NCBI GenBank assembly: GCA_947683625.1
Contig: CANTUR010000112.1
Coordinates: 2,170,501-2,234,500, forward strand
Reading direction: 5' to 3'
DNA from: Mallotus nudiflorus
Lineage: Eukaryota > Streptophyta > Magnoliopsida > Malpighiales > Euphorbiaceae
DNA: 64,000 nucleotides
Below the pieces are notes generated by a model. That model ran no database searches. It was not told the DNA's origin and worked only from the letters and a program-made list of their open reading frames with translations. Made by a program: the position numbers and the translations under genes. Shown here one piece after another: positions 25,451 through 35,614 of the stretch (positions are counted from its first letter, which is position 1; each line of letters begins with the position of its first letter).

Positions 25451-26263
25451 CAACAGGATCATTTTCTTTCCTAATTTTCTGATTTTTTACATCACCTTTA
25501 TAAAAAATTAAAAAATCAAATCGGAATTCTAGATTTCTGATCAGAAATCTAGAATTCCGATTGGATTTCCTGATATCCAATTGGAAATTTGAGAAATCCA
25601 ATCAGAAATTCGGGATTTCAATCCAGAAATTCAAACTTCTGATGAAAATCCTAGTGAAATTTAACACATTTTGATTTTAATTTGTTAATTTTTCATGATT
25701 TACATCTACTTTATACATTAAATTGAATGCATATAAAAATTAATTTTATATACTAAAATAAATATGTTTATTGCAAAATTGAAAACAAGGATAAGAAATT
25801 TGCCTCATTTCTAGCCTGAGAACATCTGTGGAGGTGCAAGTGGGTCAATGGAAATGTCTCTTCATTTTCATAAAGTCCTAAATCATTTTGGGGAAAATGT
25901 GGATGCAAAGTGATGGGATCCGATTGCCTAGAACTAGAACTGCTCTCACATAGTCTACGTTATGGGTGGGCCATAGGATCAGACAGATCCAAAATCGGAT
26001 GTCGGATGAGAGTTAAATTGAAAAGAGAAAATTTGAAAATCAAGAGAAAATGAAAAGGAAAAAAGAGAAGAAGAATAGGAAAAAGAGAATATGGATTGGA
26101 AAAAGAAGGAATGAAATATATAAAGGGGAAAATATCCTATTTGGTCCTTCAAATTTCATTTACATTTAGGTCCATTTGATTCTTTGCAATTTAGTCCTAG
26201 ATTGTAAAGCTTTATAGTTTAGCAATTTAGGGAATTGTTAAAACTATCAATGTATATTCAATT
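25451..26263. other. region upstream of the antisense PMD gene
   Basis: It holds a perfect 44-bp palindrome (25519-25562) followed by more short palindromes to about 25640, then A+T-rich DNA and a purine-rich part near 26030-26110. For the minus-strand gene this is the promoter side. Confidence 0.5.
25519..25562. repeat. perfect 44-bp palindrome
   Basis: The 22-base halves are exact reverse complements and meet at TGATCA (25538-25543). The left half starts AATCGGAATTCTAGATTTC. It lies just upstream of the antisense PMD gene. Similar CCGATCGGAATT elements occur in the C LTR at 13850-13980. Confidence 0.9.
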
Positions 26264-27273
26264 GATTATACGACCGAGTATAATCAACATTATATGACCG
26301 AGTGTGATGTTTATTAAACAGACCATACGATCGAGTGTAGTCAGCATTGTACGATCGAGTGCAATGTATCTTTAATTGATTATATGACCAAGTATAATCA
26401 GCATCATACGACCAAGTGTGATGTTCCTTTTTAATCAGACTATACAACTGAGTGTAGTTGACATTGTACAACTGAGAGCAATGTGTCTCCAATCAATTAT
26501 ACAATCAAGTATAATCAACATCATATGACCGAGTGTGATGTCTATTAAATAGACTATACGACCGAGTGTAGTCAGCATTGTATGACCGAGTGCAATGTAT
26601 CTTCAATTGATTATATGATTGAGTATAATAAACATCATATGACCGAGTGTGATGTCTATTAAATAGACTATACGACCGAGTGTAGTCAGCATTGTACGAC
26701 CGAGTGCAATGTATCCTCAATCGATTATAAGATTGAGTATAATCAGCATCATACGACTGAGTGTGATGTCTCTTTATCAAACTATACAATCGAGTGTAGT
26801 CAACATTGTACGACTAAGTGCAATGTATCCTCAATCGATTATGCAACTGAGTATAATCAGCATCATACGACCGAGTATGATGTTTCTTATCAAAACAGAC
26901 TATATGACCGAGTGTAGTCAACATTGTATGACCGAGTGTAATGTATCCTTAATCAATTATACGATCGAGTATAATCAGCATCATACGACCGAGTATGATG
27001 TTTCTTATTAAAACAAACTATACGATCGAGTGTAGTCAGTATTGTATGATCAAGTGCAATGTATTCTCAATCGATTATACGACAGAGTATAATCAACATC
27101 ATACGATCGAGTATGATGTAATTTTTTCTAATGCTATACGTCTGAGTGTAGTCAAACATTGTACGACTGAGTAAAATGTGTTTCATTCACCTGAGGTTGT
27201 ACGAATGAGTACAATCAATATCATACGACTGAGTATGATATGTCATTTGAAACGCTGTACATCCGAGTATAGC
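26264..27273. repeat. hairpin array of element C
   Basis: About 8.7 copies of a unit of about 116 bp. Each unit holds four 22-nt stem-loops with 8-bp stems and a 6-nt loop, mostly GACCGA or GATCGA. The four stem types alternate: GATTATAC/GTATAATC (26264-26285), CATCATAC/GTATGATG (26861-26882), GACTATAC/GTGTAGTC, CATTGTAC/GTGCAATG (26690-26711). Mismatches are mostly G-T wobbles. The array ends about 100 bp before the polypurine tract. Open frames through it on both strands are by-products of the repeat. Confidence 0.9.
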
Positions 27274-27372
27274 AAATTCATAAGCAGAGACTTCAAGGAG
27301 CGGGTAAGTATCCTAACTTTCAATTTAGAAATTGGGTGCTATTTTGCTTAGCCACAATTTCTCAAGCAAACA

Positions 27373-27388
27373 GTGACAAAGGGGGGCA
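27373..27388 (+). other. polypurine tract of element C
   Basis: GACAAAGGGGGGCAAC lies directly before the 3' LTR start TGTAGACACC, as expected for the plus-strand primer. Confidence 0.85.
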
Positions 27389-29398
27389 ACTGTAGACACC
27401 CAATTTTGGGACGATATGTTATGGATGCAGCAAAGGACTCCAGTGATGAAAATGTCTTTGATACTTAATCTTTAAGAAATTCTAAGGGCTTTTAAAGGAA
27501 GGCTTTAATGTTTTTAGGGACTAAATCGCAAGGTTTTTAAGACCTAATTATAAAATCTAAATTATGTAATTCCGATCGAAATTACAACAATTCCAATCGA
27601 GATTGTATAATTTCGATCGGAATTACACAATCTCGGTTGGAATTGAATTCTTCCATTTTTTCTATTTCTAATTATTTCTAATTCAGTGTTTTAATTGGTT
27701 TAAACTTCCTAATTAACTCAATCCTACCCAGTTTAAAATTCCTAAATACACTTTAGGAATTAGAATCACATTAGGATTAGGGTTAGACTTCCTTCTACTA
27801 TAAAAAGAAAGGAAGGGAAGCAATAGGAGGGAAGAGAAAAAAGCAAAAAGGGCATAGAAAAAAAAAAGAAAAGAGAAAGAAGGAGAAGAGACGGGAGAAG
27901 AAGGAAAAACGTGATTTTATTCTTCTTAAGTTTATTTTTTACCAAAAAATTCCTTTTGATTCAATAATTAATTCAAGACTCGTGAAGAATTTTTGAAGAA
28001 AAAGATTCAAAGATTTGTCAAGAATGGTGAACTACTAATCTGAGGAGCACCCTAAATCATCCATAAGCATATCGTCTTCTTCTATTCTTTATTTACTTAT
28101 TTATTTATTTGATTATTTTACATTATTATTTGATTATTATTATTCTTTCAAGTTATTTTCATAATTTATTCATTAATCATTATTTTATTTTGTTTTTGTG
28201 GTGATTATGGAGGAAAATGCATGGTAATCATGTGAGGGATGAATTGAATTTCATGAGAAGTCCGTAGAAGACTATAGATAAAGCCTCGTAGAGACTTAGT
28301 TTCTAGGGTTTTATTTTATTTTTATTTATTGCTGTATTTTTATTTTATTAATTGTTTTATGAATTAATGTAATAGCCCCAATAGTGGGAGTAATAAAATT
28401 ATATGTGTGGTTGTATGTTTATTTTGATTAACTTGGTTAGTAAAGTTAGGTTTCAATTAGGTAATTATTTAAAATCAATGGTGGAAGTGGATTAATTTAG
28501 GTTGCATGTTAATAAAAATTAGGGTTTTAGTAAGGAATAAATTTAATTATTTATTTGATCAAATTTAATTATTTATTTTTGGGTTTTATTCATTATTTTT
28601 GTGCATTTTTGGGCCTTAAGCCCACTTTAGGTCTTGATTTATTTATTTAAGTTTAGGTAATTCTTTAGCCCATCTCACTTAATAATTAGTTAGGTTTAAT
28701 TAATTAAAATACATTTTTAGGTCCATAATTAATTAGATTTTAGATTAGAAATATCCTTAGGCCCATTTAGTTAATTAGACATAGGCCCACCTAATTTAAT
28801 CTAATTAATTTAGACTTAGCTCACTTAATTTAAGCCTTCTTTCATAATTTGTAGATTTAAGATCCCTATTTAATTAAAACATGTAGAAGTAAGCCCACTA
28901 ATTTAAATACCCTCATAACATGTAGAATTAGGCCCATTTTTATTAAAATTAGTAGACTTAGGTTCATTTAATTAAAATCAAAAGGAATTAGGTCTGTAGG
29001 TTCACTTATAATTTAAAACATGTAGATTTAACTCATTTATTTAAAATCCATGTAGATTAGACTAACTTAGGGATTATGTGATTTATTGAATGCATTATTT
29101 ACTTGTATATTTCATGGCTAGTTTACTTTGGAGTTTATTGTTTTGGGTTTATATGAAATTGCATGTAAATAGAGAGTAAGATAATAATTCATAAAGTAAT
29201 TCTAAATGAACACAAGACTGAAAGAAGTTGGTATTCAATATCTAGAATCTCATGGTTGTGGTGCTAGCTTTCTTTTAGGGAATCGAGTACCACCTTTTTG
29301 ATTTGTCCTAGTTATTACCCTAGGTGGCGACTCCTCATCTCCATGCCATGTATTTGTGATAGTGGTTAGTGTGTTCTCTAGAGCCCTAAGCTCAAACA
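27389..29398 (+). repeat. 3' LTR of element C
   Basis: It starts TGTAGACACCCAATTTTGGG and matches the left LTR to 28023, then continues about 1.4 kb without a partner. A GTGGCGACTCC segment occurs within it at 29324. The end is placed after CTCAAACA (29398) by its CA end, but the flank does not show a clear target duplication, so the end could lie up to about 60 bp further right. Confidence 0.7.
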
Positions 29399-29529
29399 GT
29401 GACGTAGTTGCTAAAATTTTGGACGCGCGCTAAACCCCGTTATATATAGTTAGGCTATCGCCCTGAACATGTATGCTTAATTCCTACTGTATTGGTTGTT
29501 TCATTTGAAGTAGATTTTTTATTCACTTT

Positions 29530-30019
29530 TGCCTTTTAAGCATATTCTCCTTTACTGGTGGGCAGCAAGGTTAGATTGGTCAGTAGAAATGGTGACAGCA
29601 TGGCAGCTGACAGAGAGACAAGTGTTGCTCCTAGCCTTACTGGCAAGTTATGGTATCTAGGTGAGCGATTCCATCATAAGTGGGATGGTCCATTTGCGAG
29701 GAGAGTCCTAGTTCCTCCTTCTGGTGACATGTTTTGGAGTAATGAGCTTAGTACAGACAAACTTGCTACTACCATGATAAGATATCCCTCCAAGAGTCTC
29801 CTAGAGGGTACAAGATATCTTTACGTCAATGTATTGATCCCGCATCTGATTGATGCTATGACTGGTGACTTTGTTCCTCCACCTCCACCTCCTAAGGTGG
29901 ATGGGGCTTGTCATTTAGATTCGAGGACAGTGCCATCATGCGAATCGTCAAGAGTTGCTTCTTCTGATCCAGTAAACTTTTATTTCTATTTTGTACAGGC
30001 ATGTAATAAACTTTGTTAG
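29530..30019 (+). pseudogene. plant mobile domain gene of element B, C-terminal part
   Basis: Beyond element C the plus strand continues with PMD-like sequence: RLDWSVEMVTAW in one frame, then after a shift KLWYLGERFHHKWDGPF and MFWSNELSTDKL. These match the minus-strand PMD gene of element C at 24456-24118, which has MWYLGKCVYHWHVGPF and MLWSSNMN in the same order. A proline run PPPPPP follows, then a GTAAAC donor-like site and a pyrimidine-rich stretch ending in TACAG near 29999, so the last codons before the stop at 30019 may be intronic. Confidence 0.7.
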
Positions 30020-30852
30020 TAATAAGCTGTAATTGACATGATTATAGGGACTTACATGTAATGATGAGGATCTTGCTAGAAGAGATTAAGATCCCATTTT
30101 GAGGAGGCTGAGGGCAAGTTCCATACTAAATAAAAAAAAGTGTCTCATCCCTCCCGAGTCCAATCATTTGTCCCTATTCAGTAAAGTTGCCATGTCCCTA
30201 AAAAATGATTTCTATTTAGTTTGCATAAACTATTCAAGCTGAGGTACATGATTCTTATAATTCCTTATGCTCTAGGTTTACATGAAGTATATGAGAATCA
30301 CGTGGATCTGAGCATAAAAATTCTATGAAAACTGACATTAAGACATCATTCAGTGATAAACACTAAGAGAGTCATGTCATTTATGAATATCATGTTAAAC
30401 TGACAGTGTTAGGACAAGGATAGCATGCACAGCTTGGTGGAATCCTAATGGATGTTACTACTGGCTTATTTACATGAGCTGAGTCAGGGTGAAAGGCTAA
30501 AGGTTCCTTTAGTGATGATGCTCCCATATGACTAGGGTTACGAACTCCAGTCAGTGAGTCTAGCATTCTTTTAATAACTTAGTTGCCACCCCTTTAGGAC
30601 TTGGGTTATAGACTCTATTCAGATGAGTTCGATGAATGCACGAGTAAAGATTAAAGGTGATAATACTTATCTTCGTCACCCTGGGACTCTAGTGGAATCA
30701 TGGAGGCAATGTCATTCAATATTATCAAGGTTTCAAGGAAAAGTGGTACACGTGTGATGTGTAGTGAAAATGCAGTGGTAAGGGGCTTTATACAATTAAG
30801 TATTTTATAATGAGAAAAAGTCATTTTTGAGTTGATCTTTCTTACTTAGAAG
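30020..30852 (-). other. leader region of element B
   Basis: Between the PMD gene and the primer-binding site there is no coding similarity on either strand. In B's orientation it is the 5' untranslated leader. It contains an inverted copy of the LTR end (30131-30207). Confidence 0.5.
30131..30207 (+). repeat. inverted copy of the B LTR end
   Basis: This 77-bp stretch is the reverse complement of 30895-30973 inside the adjacent LTR, with about five mismatches. Both contain CCTCCCGAGT or its complement and a GGACATGG/CCATGTCC segment. The two arms are about 690 bp apart, so an RNA through both could fold back. Confidence 0.8.
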
Positions 30853-30870
30853 TCCCCAGTTAAGTCGCCA
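30853..30870 (-). other. primer-binding site of element B (Tat/Ogre type)
   Basis: The minus strand reads TGGCGACTTAACTGGGGA two bases after the LTR end. This resembles the TGGCGACTCC-type primer site of plant Tat/Ogre elements, which I associate with tRNA-Arg. It sets B's orientation as minus. Confidence 0.75.
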
Positions 30871-30871
30871 C

Positions 30872-32847
30872 TGTGAGTGACCCTCGTGTTTCTTGCATTT
30901 TTTAGGGACATGGCAACTTTACCGAATAAGGACAAATGATTAGACTCGGGAGGGATAAGACACTTTTTATTTTATTTTATGGAGTTACCACCCGATTTTT
31001 AGAAAATTGGGAAAAGAAAAGGGACAACATCGGGTCACTCAGTGAGTGTTGTCCCTAGTAGAGTTTTTTAGGTTCGGGGGATTACATATTCTTTTTTAAT
31101 ATTTCTCATTATATGATATTCAATGTAAAGCTACCACAATACCCTAGTTTCAATAATGACACTTTGTATAGCATTCACATAGTACATTAAATAATAAAAG
31201 ATAATAAAGTTGAAGATACCGCTATTACAATGCTTTTCTAGTAAAATACATATAAAAGAAAAAAAAGGATTTTGAAAAAGTAAATCTAGTTTATATATAA
31301 CCCTGCAAGGTTATCATATATTAGTATAGCATAAAGTTGGACACTCAATCACTTGAAAGAATAAGCAAAATGTACATAATCATTCATGTTTGTAGTGAAT
31401 TTTTATGCTATACTAATATATGATAATGATATAAAGGATGCATGATGACATCATTAGACCATGAACATAATGACTCTAGTCCAGAATATGAACTTTTCAC
31501 GTTATTGATATTTATGATGTGATTTCACATTTTGAAACTAGAGGATGCAAAATCATGATATGAGATGAGTAAAATAGAGTCTACATTATTCACATAGCAT
31601 GCAAATTGACAGTCTCTTCATGCAAGCATAATAATATTCATAAATGCTAGTGACCAAAAAGTAAAATGCAGTGTGATAAAATAAACGTGCTAAAATGATT
31701 GTGTGGTCCTCAGTTTTGACTAAGCTTATATGAGTTTTGAAGCTTTAGCTTCAAGGGATTATCAAGCTTTCCTTGTCGAGAAATTCAAAATGATGTGTAG
31801 AATGATGCTAGTTTGTATACCTTTGAAGCATCCTTTGACAAAGATAAGGCTAGGTTTGGTGGAAAGGAGACCTAATAACCGAAGAAAAATGTAGTGGGAG
31901 AGCAAAAACTATCTGGAAGTAGGTTTCTAGTGCCTTCAAGTAGATAAATTTTTTAGTGTGTGTTTCCTCTTGCTCCCCCTAAAAATGGGGTGTGGAGGTG
32001 CCTATTTATAGTGAAAAATATGAGGAAGAGGAGGAATAGGCATGGTCATGTGCGTATCCCGATGATGGAGCATGTGACCATACAAAGTGTGCACATGTGA
32101 CCACGCACGCTCAAGCATGGTTACATGCACTTTTGCGCATTACGCACTCCATTCAGGGCTTTTTCATGCTATTATGAAGTTGGTTGCTAAGGTTTTTAGG
32201 CCTTCCAAACACGTTTCCACAATCAGTTTTATCTAATTCGGCCTCAATTTTAGCACATGACACCTAGGGGTGTTTACACATACTTCTGAGCGATACGCGC
32301 TAATCCTCAGGTTTTTTTGGACTGTTCCGGACCTCTTTAGGAGGTTTTGAAGCCTTTATATGTGTTTCCAAAGTATATTTTATCTATTTTTTCCTTGATT
32401 TTAGTGCATGACACCTAGGGGTGTTCGTGGCTTCACGCACACTTCTAATTGACACGCGTTAATCCTCGGGTTGCTTTGGACTATTCCAAGACCACTTCTA
32501 GAGGTTTTGGAGCCTTCCAGACACATTCTCGAAGTCCATTTCATCAAAATCAATTTCCATTTTCATAAAGTTGGGTCCTGGTTTAATGAAATGAACATCG
32601 GCTCAACAAACTGCATATTCCTAGAGAAGATTCTCAAAACAAGCCTCTTACCATTCTGCTAATTCATATTTCATAAGATCAAAGCATAACTTAATGGCTC
32701 AGTGATCAACTTCACACACTAGTGGGATTGGTTATGGTTTTAAGGTTGCACACTTCAAAGGCATTACAAATGAGCAGACTCTAATCTTTTTAAAGATTTG
32801 TTTCATCATTGGACCTTTTTAGGGATAGTCAAAATTAAGGTATAACA
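30872..32847 (-). repeat. 5' LTR of element B
   Basis: A 1976-bp repeat matches the left copy. It begins TGTTATACC on the minus strand at 32847 and ends CACTCACA at 30872, against the primer-binding site. TATCC at 32848-32852 is the target duplication, after which element A's RT resumes. Confidence 0.9.
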
Positions 32848-33960
32848 TATCCTCTTTCAAGAATTGATGACTTGTTTGATAAGCTTCAAGGAGCTCAGTT
32901 TTTTCCAAGATTGACTTGAGGTCAAGGTATCATCAATTAAGAATTATAAGTGGATATATACCTAAGACTGCATTTCGGATAAGATATGGCCACTATGAAT
33001 TTTTTATGATGTCCTTTGGGTTGACTAATGCCCCAGCAACCTTTATGGAATTTATGAATCATGTGTTCAGGCCATTCTTAGACTAATTTATGATAGTGTT
33101 TATTGATGATATCTTAGTATATTCTAAGAGTAAAGAGGAACATGCTATGCATTTAAGAATGGTTCTTCAGACGTTAAAGGAGCACCAACTGTATGCCAAA
33201 TTCTCTAAGTATGAGAATTGGTTAGACTATCCAACAATGGTATAAAAGTGGATCCCAAAAAGATTAAAGACATTACTAAGTGGTTGAGACCTACAACGGT
33301 CACTGAGGTAAGGAGTATTTTGGGTTTAAGTGGCTACTATAGGAGATTTGTAAAGGATTTCTCCAAGATAGCTACACCTTTGATAAGGTTAACTTAGAAG
33401 AATGCTAAGTTTATGTGGACTAATAAATAAGAGGAGCACTTTTAGATGCTCAAAGATAGATTGACTTCAGCTCTAGTATTGACTTTACCTTTAAGAGTGA
33501 AGGATATATAGTGTATTATGATGCTTCTTAAGTAGGATTGGGTTGTGTATTACCTTTAGGAGTGAAGGGTATACAGTGTATTATGATGCTTCTCGTGTAG
33601 GATTGGGTTATGTATTAATGCAGAATGAAAGAGTAGTTGCTTATACTTCACATTAGTTAAATAAGCACGAGCAAAACTACCTTAGTCATGATTTAGAAAT
33701 GGCAGCAGTAGTGTTTGCATTAAATATTTAGAGGCATTACTTGTATAGTGTAGCTTGGGAAATATACACTAATCATATGAGCTTGAAGTATATTTTCCAA
33801 TAGAGAGATTTGAACTTGAGGCAAAGGAGATGGATGGAACTTTTAAAAGACTATGATTACTCCATTCTTTACCATCCAGGTAAGGAAAATGTGGTCGTTG
33901 ATGCATTAAGGAGAAAATTAGTAGGAAGCCTTACTCACAATAGCTCATAAAGGAGGCCAA
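32848..33960 (+). pseudogene. pol: element A RT (second part) and RNase H
   Basis: The RT frame interrupted at 8907 resumes here with RIDDLFDKLQGAQFF after the target duplication. The catalytic box reads FIDDILVYSKS near 33100 and keeps both Asp residues, but a TAG precedes it and a frameshift follows near 33220. The RNase H part begins near 33490 and contains a 65-bp tandem duplication (33485-33549, 33550-33614) that shifts the frame. Later pieces read YTNHMSLKYIF-like and LKDYDYSILYHPGKENVV in the RNase H order. It is not functional. Confidence 0.85.
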
Positions 33961-34099
33961 TCATTAAAAAGTTGCATGAATTGATTGATCAGGGATTGCA
34001 GTAGAAGGCAAACAAAAAATGTCTTTAAGCTCAACTTATAGTACAATTAGTATACCTTGATAGATTAAGGCAGCATAAAGAAGAGACCCACAGTTGCAA

Positions 34100-35400
34100 A
34101 CAATAATATTAGAGGTATAACAGTGTTTATCCAGAGAATTTGTAATTGATAGTGAGGGCATGCTACGTTTGGGCACTAGGTTATGTGTACCGGATGTGGA
34201 TGAGTTAAGGAAGAAGATTATGGATGAAGCTTATTCTTTTGCTTATAGTGTTCATCCAGGTTCTACCAAGATGTATCATGATTTAAGAGATACTTATTGG
34301 TGGGATGAAAAAAAATATTGTAGAATTTGTATCCAAGTTAGAACATTATAGGCCCTCAGAATTATTGCAATAGTTACCTTCCCCAGAATGGAAGTGAGAT
34401 ATGATTGCTTTGAATTTTGTGGCTAGATTACCTTGTATAACTAAAGGTTATGATGCTATTTGGGTGATAATTGACAGGCTAACCAATTCATCTCATTTTC
34501 TACTAATTACAAAGACATACTCCACTGAGAGGTTAGCATGGTATATCAACTGAATTATTTATTTGCATAAAGTACCAGAAAGTATAGTGTCTGATAAAGG
34601 AGCTACTTTTACTTCAGTCTTTTAGTAAGAGCTACATAAAGCGTTGGGTACAAGACTTGACTTCATCATAGCCTTTCATCCTCAAATAGATGGTCAGGTA
34701 GAAAGGACCACCCAAAAGTTGGAGGATATGCTGTGAATTTATGTTATAGATTTTGGTGGTAAATGGGATTTACACTTACTTACCTTTGATTGAATTTACA
34801 TATAACACTAGTTATCATGCAAGTATTGGAATGTCTCCAATATGAAGCATTGTATAAAGGAAGTGTAGGTCACCATTATGTTAGGAAATTGGAGAGACAC
34901 AGATAATAGGCCTAGAGTTGGTGCAAGTAACTTCAGAGAAGATTCCTATCATCCAACAGAGATTGTAGACAATTTTTAATCGATAGAAAAGCTATGTTGA
35001 TCCTAAGATAAGGGATATATAATTTTTTGTTAGAGAAATGGTGTTTCTCAAAGTGTCTCTAATGAAGGGAGTAATAAGGTTTAGTAAGAAATGTAAGTTA
35101 GCTCCAAGATATATTGAACCCTTTGAAATTCATTCAAGAGTAGGCAATGTGGCTTATAGACTGATGTTGCCGCTAGATTTGTTGCATATTCATCCAGTAT
35201 TCAATGTTGAGGAAGTACATCTCTGATCCTTCATATATCCTTCAGCCATAAACTGTGGAGCTTAGCGAAGATTTGACATATGATGAATACTCAAAGGCCA
35301 ATACTGTGAAGCAACCATGCAGTGGAAGATTGCAATTAAGAGACAGAGGTCGATATGCAAAATTGATACCCCTATTTATTTCAGTATTGATGTAAAATTC
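34100..35400 (+). pseudogene. pol: element A integrase with GPY/F module and degraded chromodomain
   Basis: The HHCC region is at 34160-34351 (DELRKKIMDEAY, VHPGSTKMYHDL), with part of the Cys pair replaced. The core keeps IDRLTNSSHFL, IVSDKGATFTS and DGQVERTTQ, containing the expected acidic residues, but is broken by several stops. The GPY/F module is at 35038-35226 (RYIEPFEIHSRVGNVAYRL). A chromodomain-start-like VELSEDLTYDE follows before stops take over near 35390. The C-terminal chromodomain places element A in the Tekay/Del clade. Confidence 0.85.
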
Positions 35401-35402
35401 GA

Positions 35403-35572
35403 TGAAAAATTTTCTTAAGGGGGTAGAATGTAATAACCTTAATTTTTGGTTATTAATATTAATATTAATATTATTATATTTATGTATATACATATGATAT
35501 AATAATAATATACATAAATATTAATAACCAAAAATTAAGGTTATTACATTCTACCCCCTTAAGAAAATTTTT

Positions 35573-35574
<2 letters not shown>
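35403..35574. repeat. perfect 58-bp inverted repeat across the PPT/LTR junction of element A
   Basis: Arms 35403-35460 and 35517-35574 are exact reverse complements over all 58 positions, with a 56-bp A+T-rich centre that is itself partly symmetric. The left arm contains the end of pol, the polypurine tract and the first 32 bp of the LTR, so the right arm is an inverted copy of that junction placed inside the LTR. The 5' LTR lacks it. Confidence 0.95.
35414..35428 (+). other. polypurine tract of element A
   Basis: CTTAAGGGGGTAGAA lies directly before the 3' LTR start TGTAATAACC. It is also part of the left arm of the perfect inverted repeat at 35403-35574. Confidence 0.8.

Positions 35575-35614
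<40 letters not shown>

Larger units (their letters stand above)
13634..29398 (+). mobile_element. element C: Tat/Ogre-type Ty3 element with antisense genes, inserted in B
   Basis: Both ends carry a repeat starting TGTAGACACCCAATTT (13634, 27389). Inside on the plus strand are gag, protease with G-patch, RT, RNase H, a second RNase H and integrase. Downstream on the minus strand are two extra genes, then a hairpin array and the polypurine tract. The second RNase H is a hallmark of the Tat lineage. The left LTR is cut short at 14361 and no primer-binding site is visible. The right boundary is uncertain (29398-29460) because I find no clean copy of the left flank GGTAG. The insertion splits B's PMD gene. 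Confidence 0.85.
8908..32847 (-). mobile_element. element B: Tat-lineage Ty3 element without gag-pol, inserted in A and split by C
   Basis: Two LTRs of about 2 kb (8908-10918, 30872-32847) flank the element, with target duplication TATCC at 8903-8907 and 32848-32852. Read on the minus strand the LTR begins TGTCATACC and ends CACTCACA (right copy). The site GTGGCGACTTAACTGGGG, of the Tat/Ogre primer type, follows the right LTR, so B points left. Without C the interior is only about 4.2 kb. It holds a leader, a PMD gene on the opposite strand and a tandem array before the polypurine tract. No gag or pol is present, so B depended on an autonomous relative or has lost its genes. Confidence 0.85.

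Noticed and set aside
26247..27011. Repeat-peptide frames on both strands of the hairpin array
   Set aside because: Both strands are open because of the repeat structure; peptide periodicity follows the DNA period.
26264..27273. CRISPR-like array (short repeats with spacers)
   Set aside because: The units are self-complementary hairpins in a four-step cycle with no unique spacers, in a plant retroelement.
29399..29460. Target duplication of element C at TATATAGTTAG, resembling TATATAGGTAG before 13634
   Set aside because: It is longer than the usual 5 bp, has a mismatch, and the preceding bases do not end in CA; kept only as uncertainty of the right boundary.
13633..29530. Two separate PMD genes on the plus strand of B
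   Set aside because: The two pieces cover successive parts of one PMD protein when compared with the antisense gene of C; they are one gene split by C.
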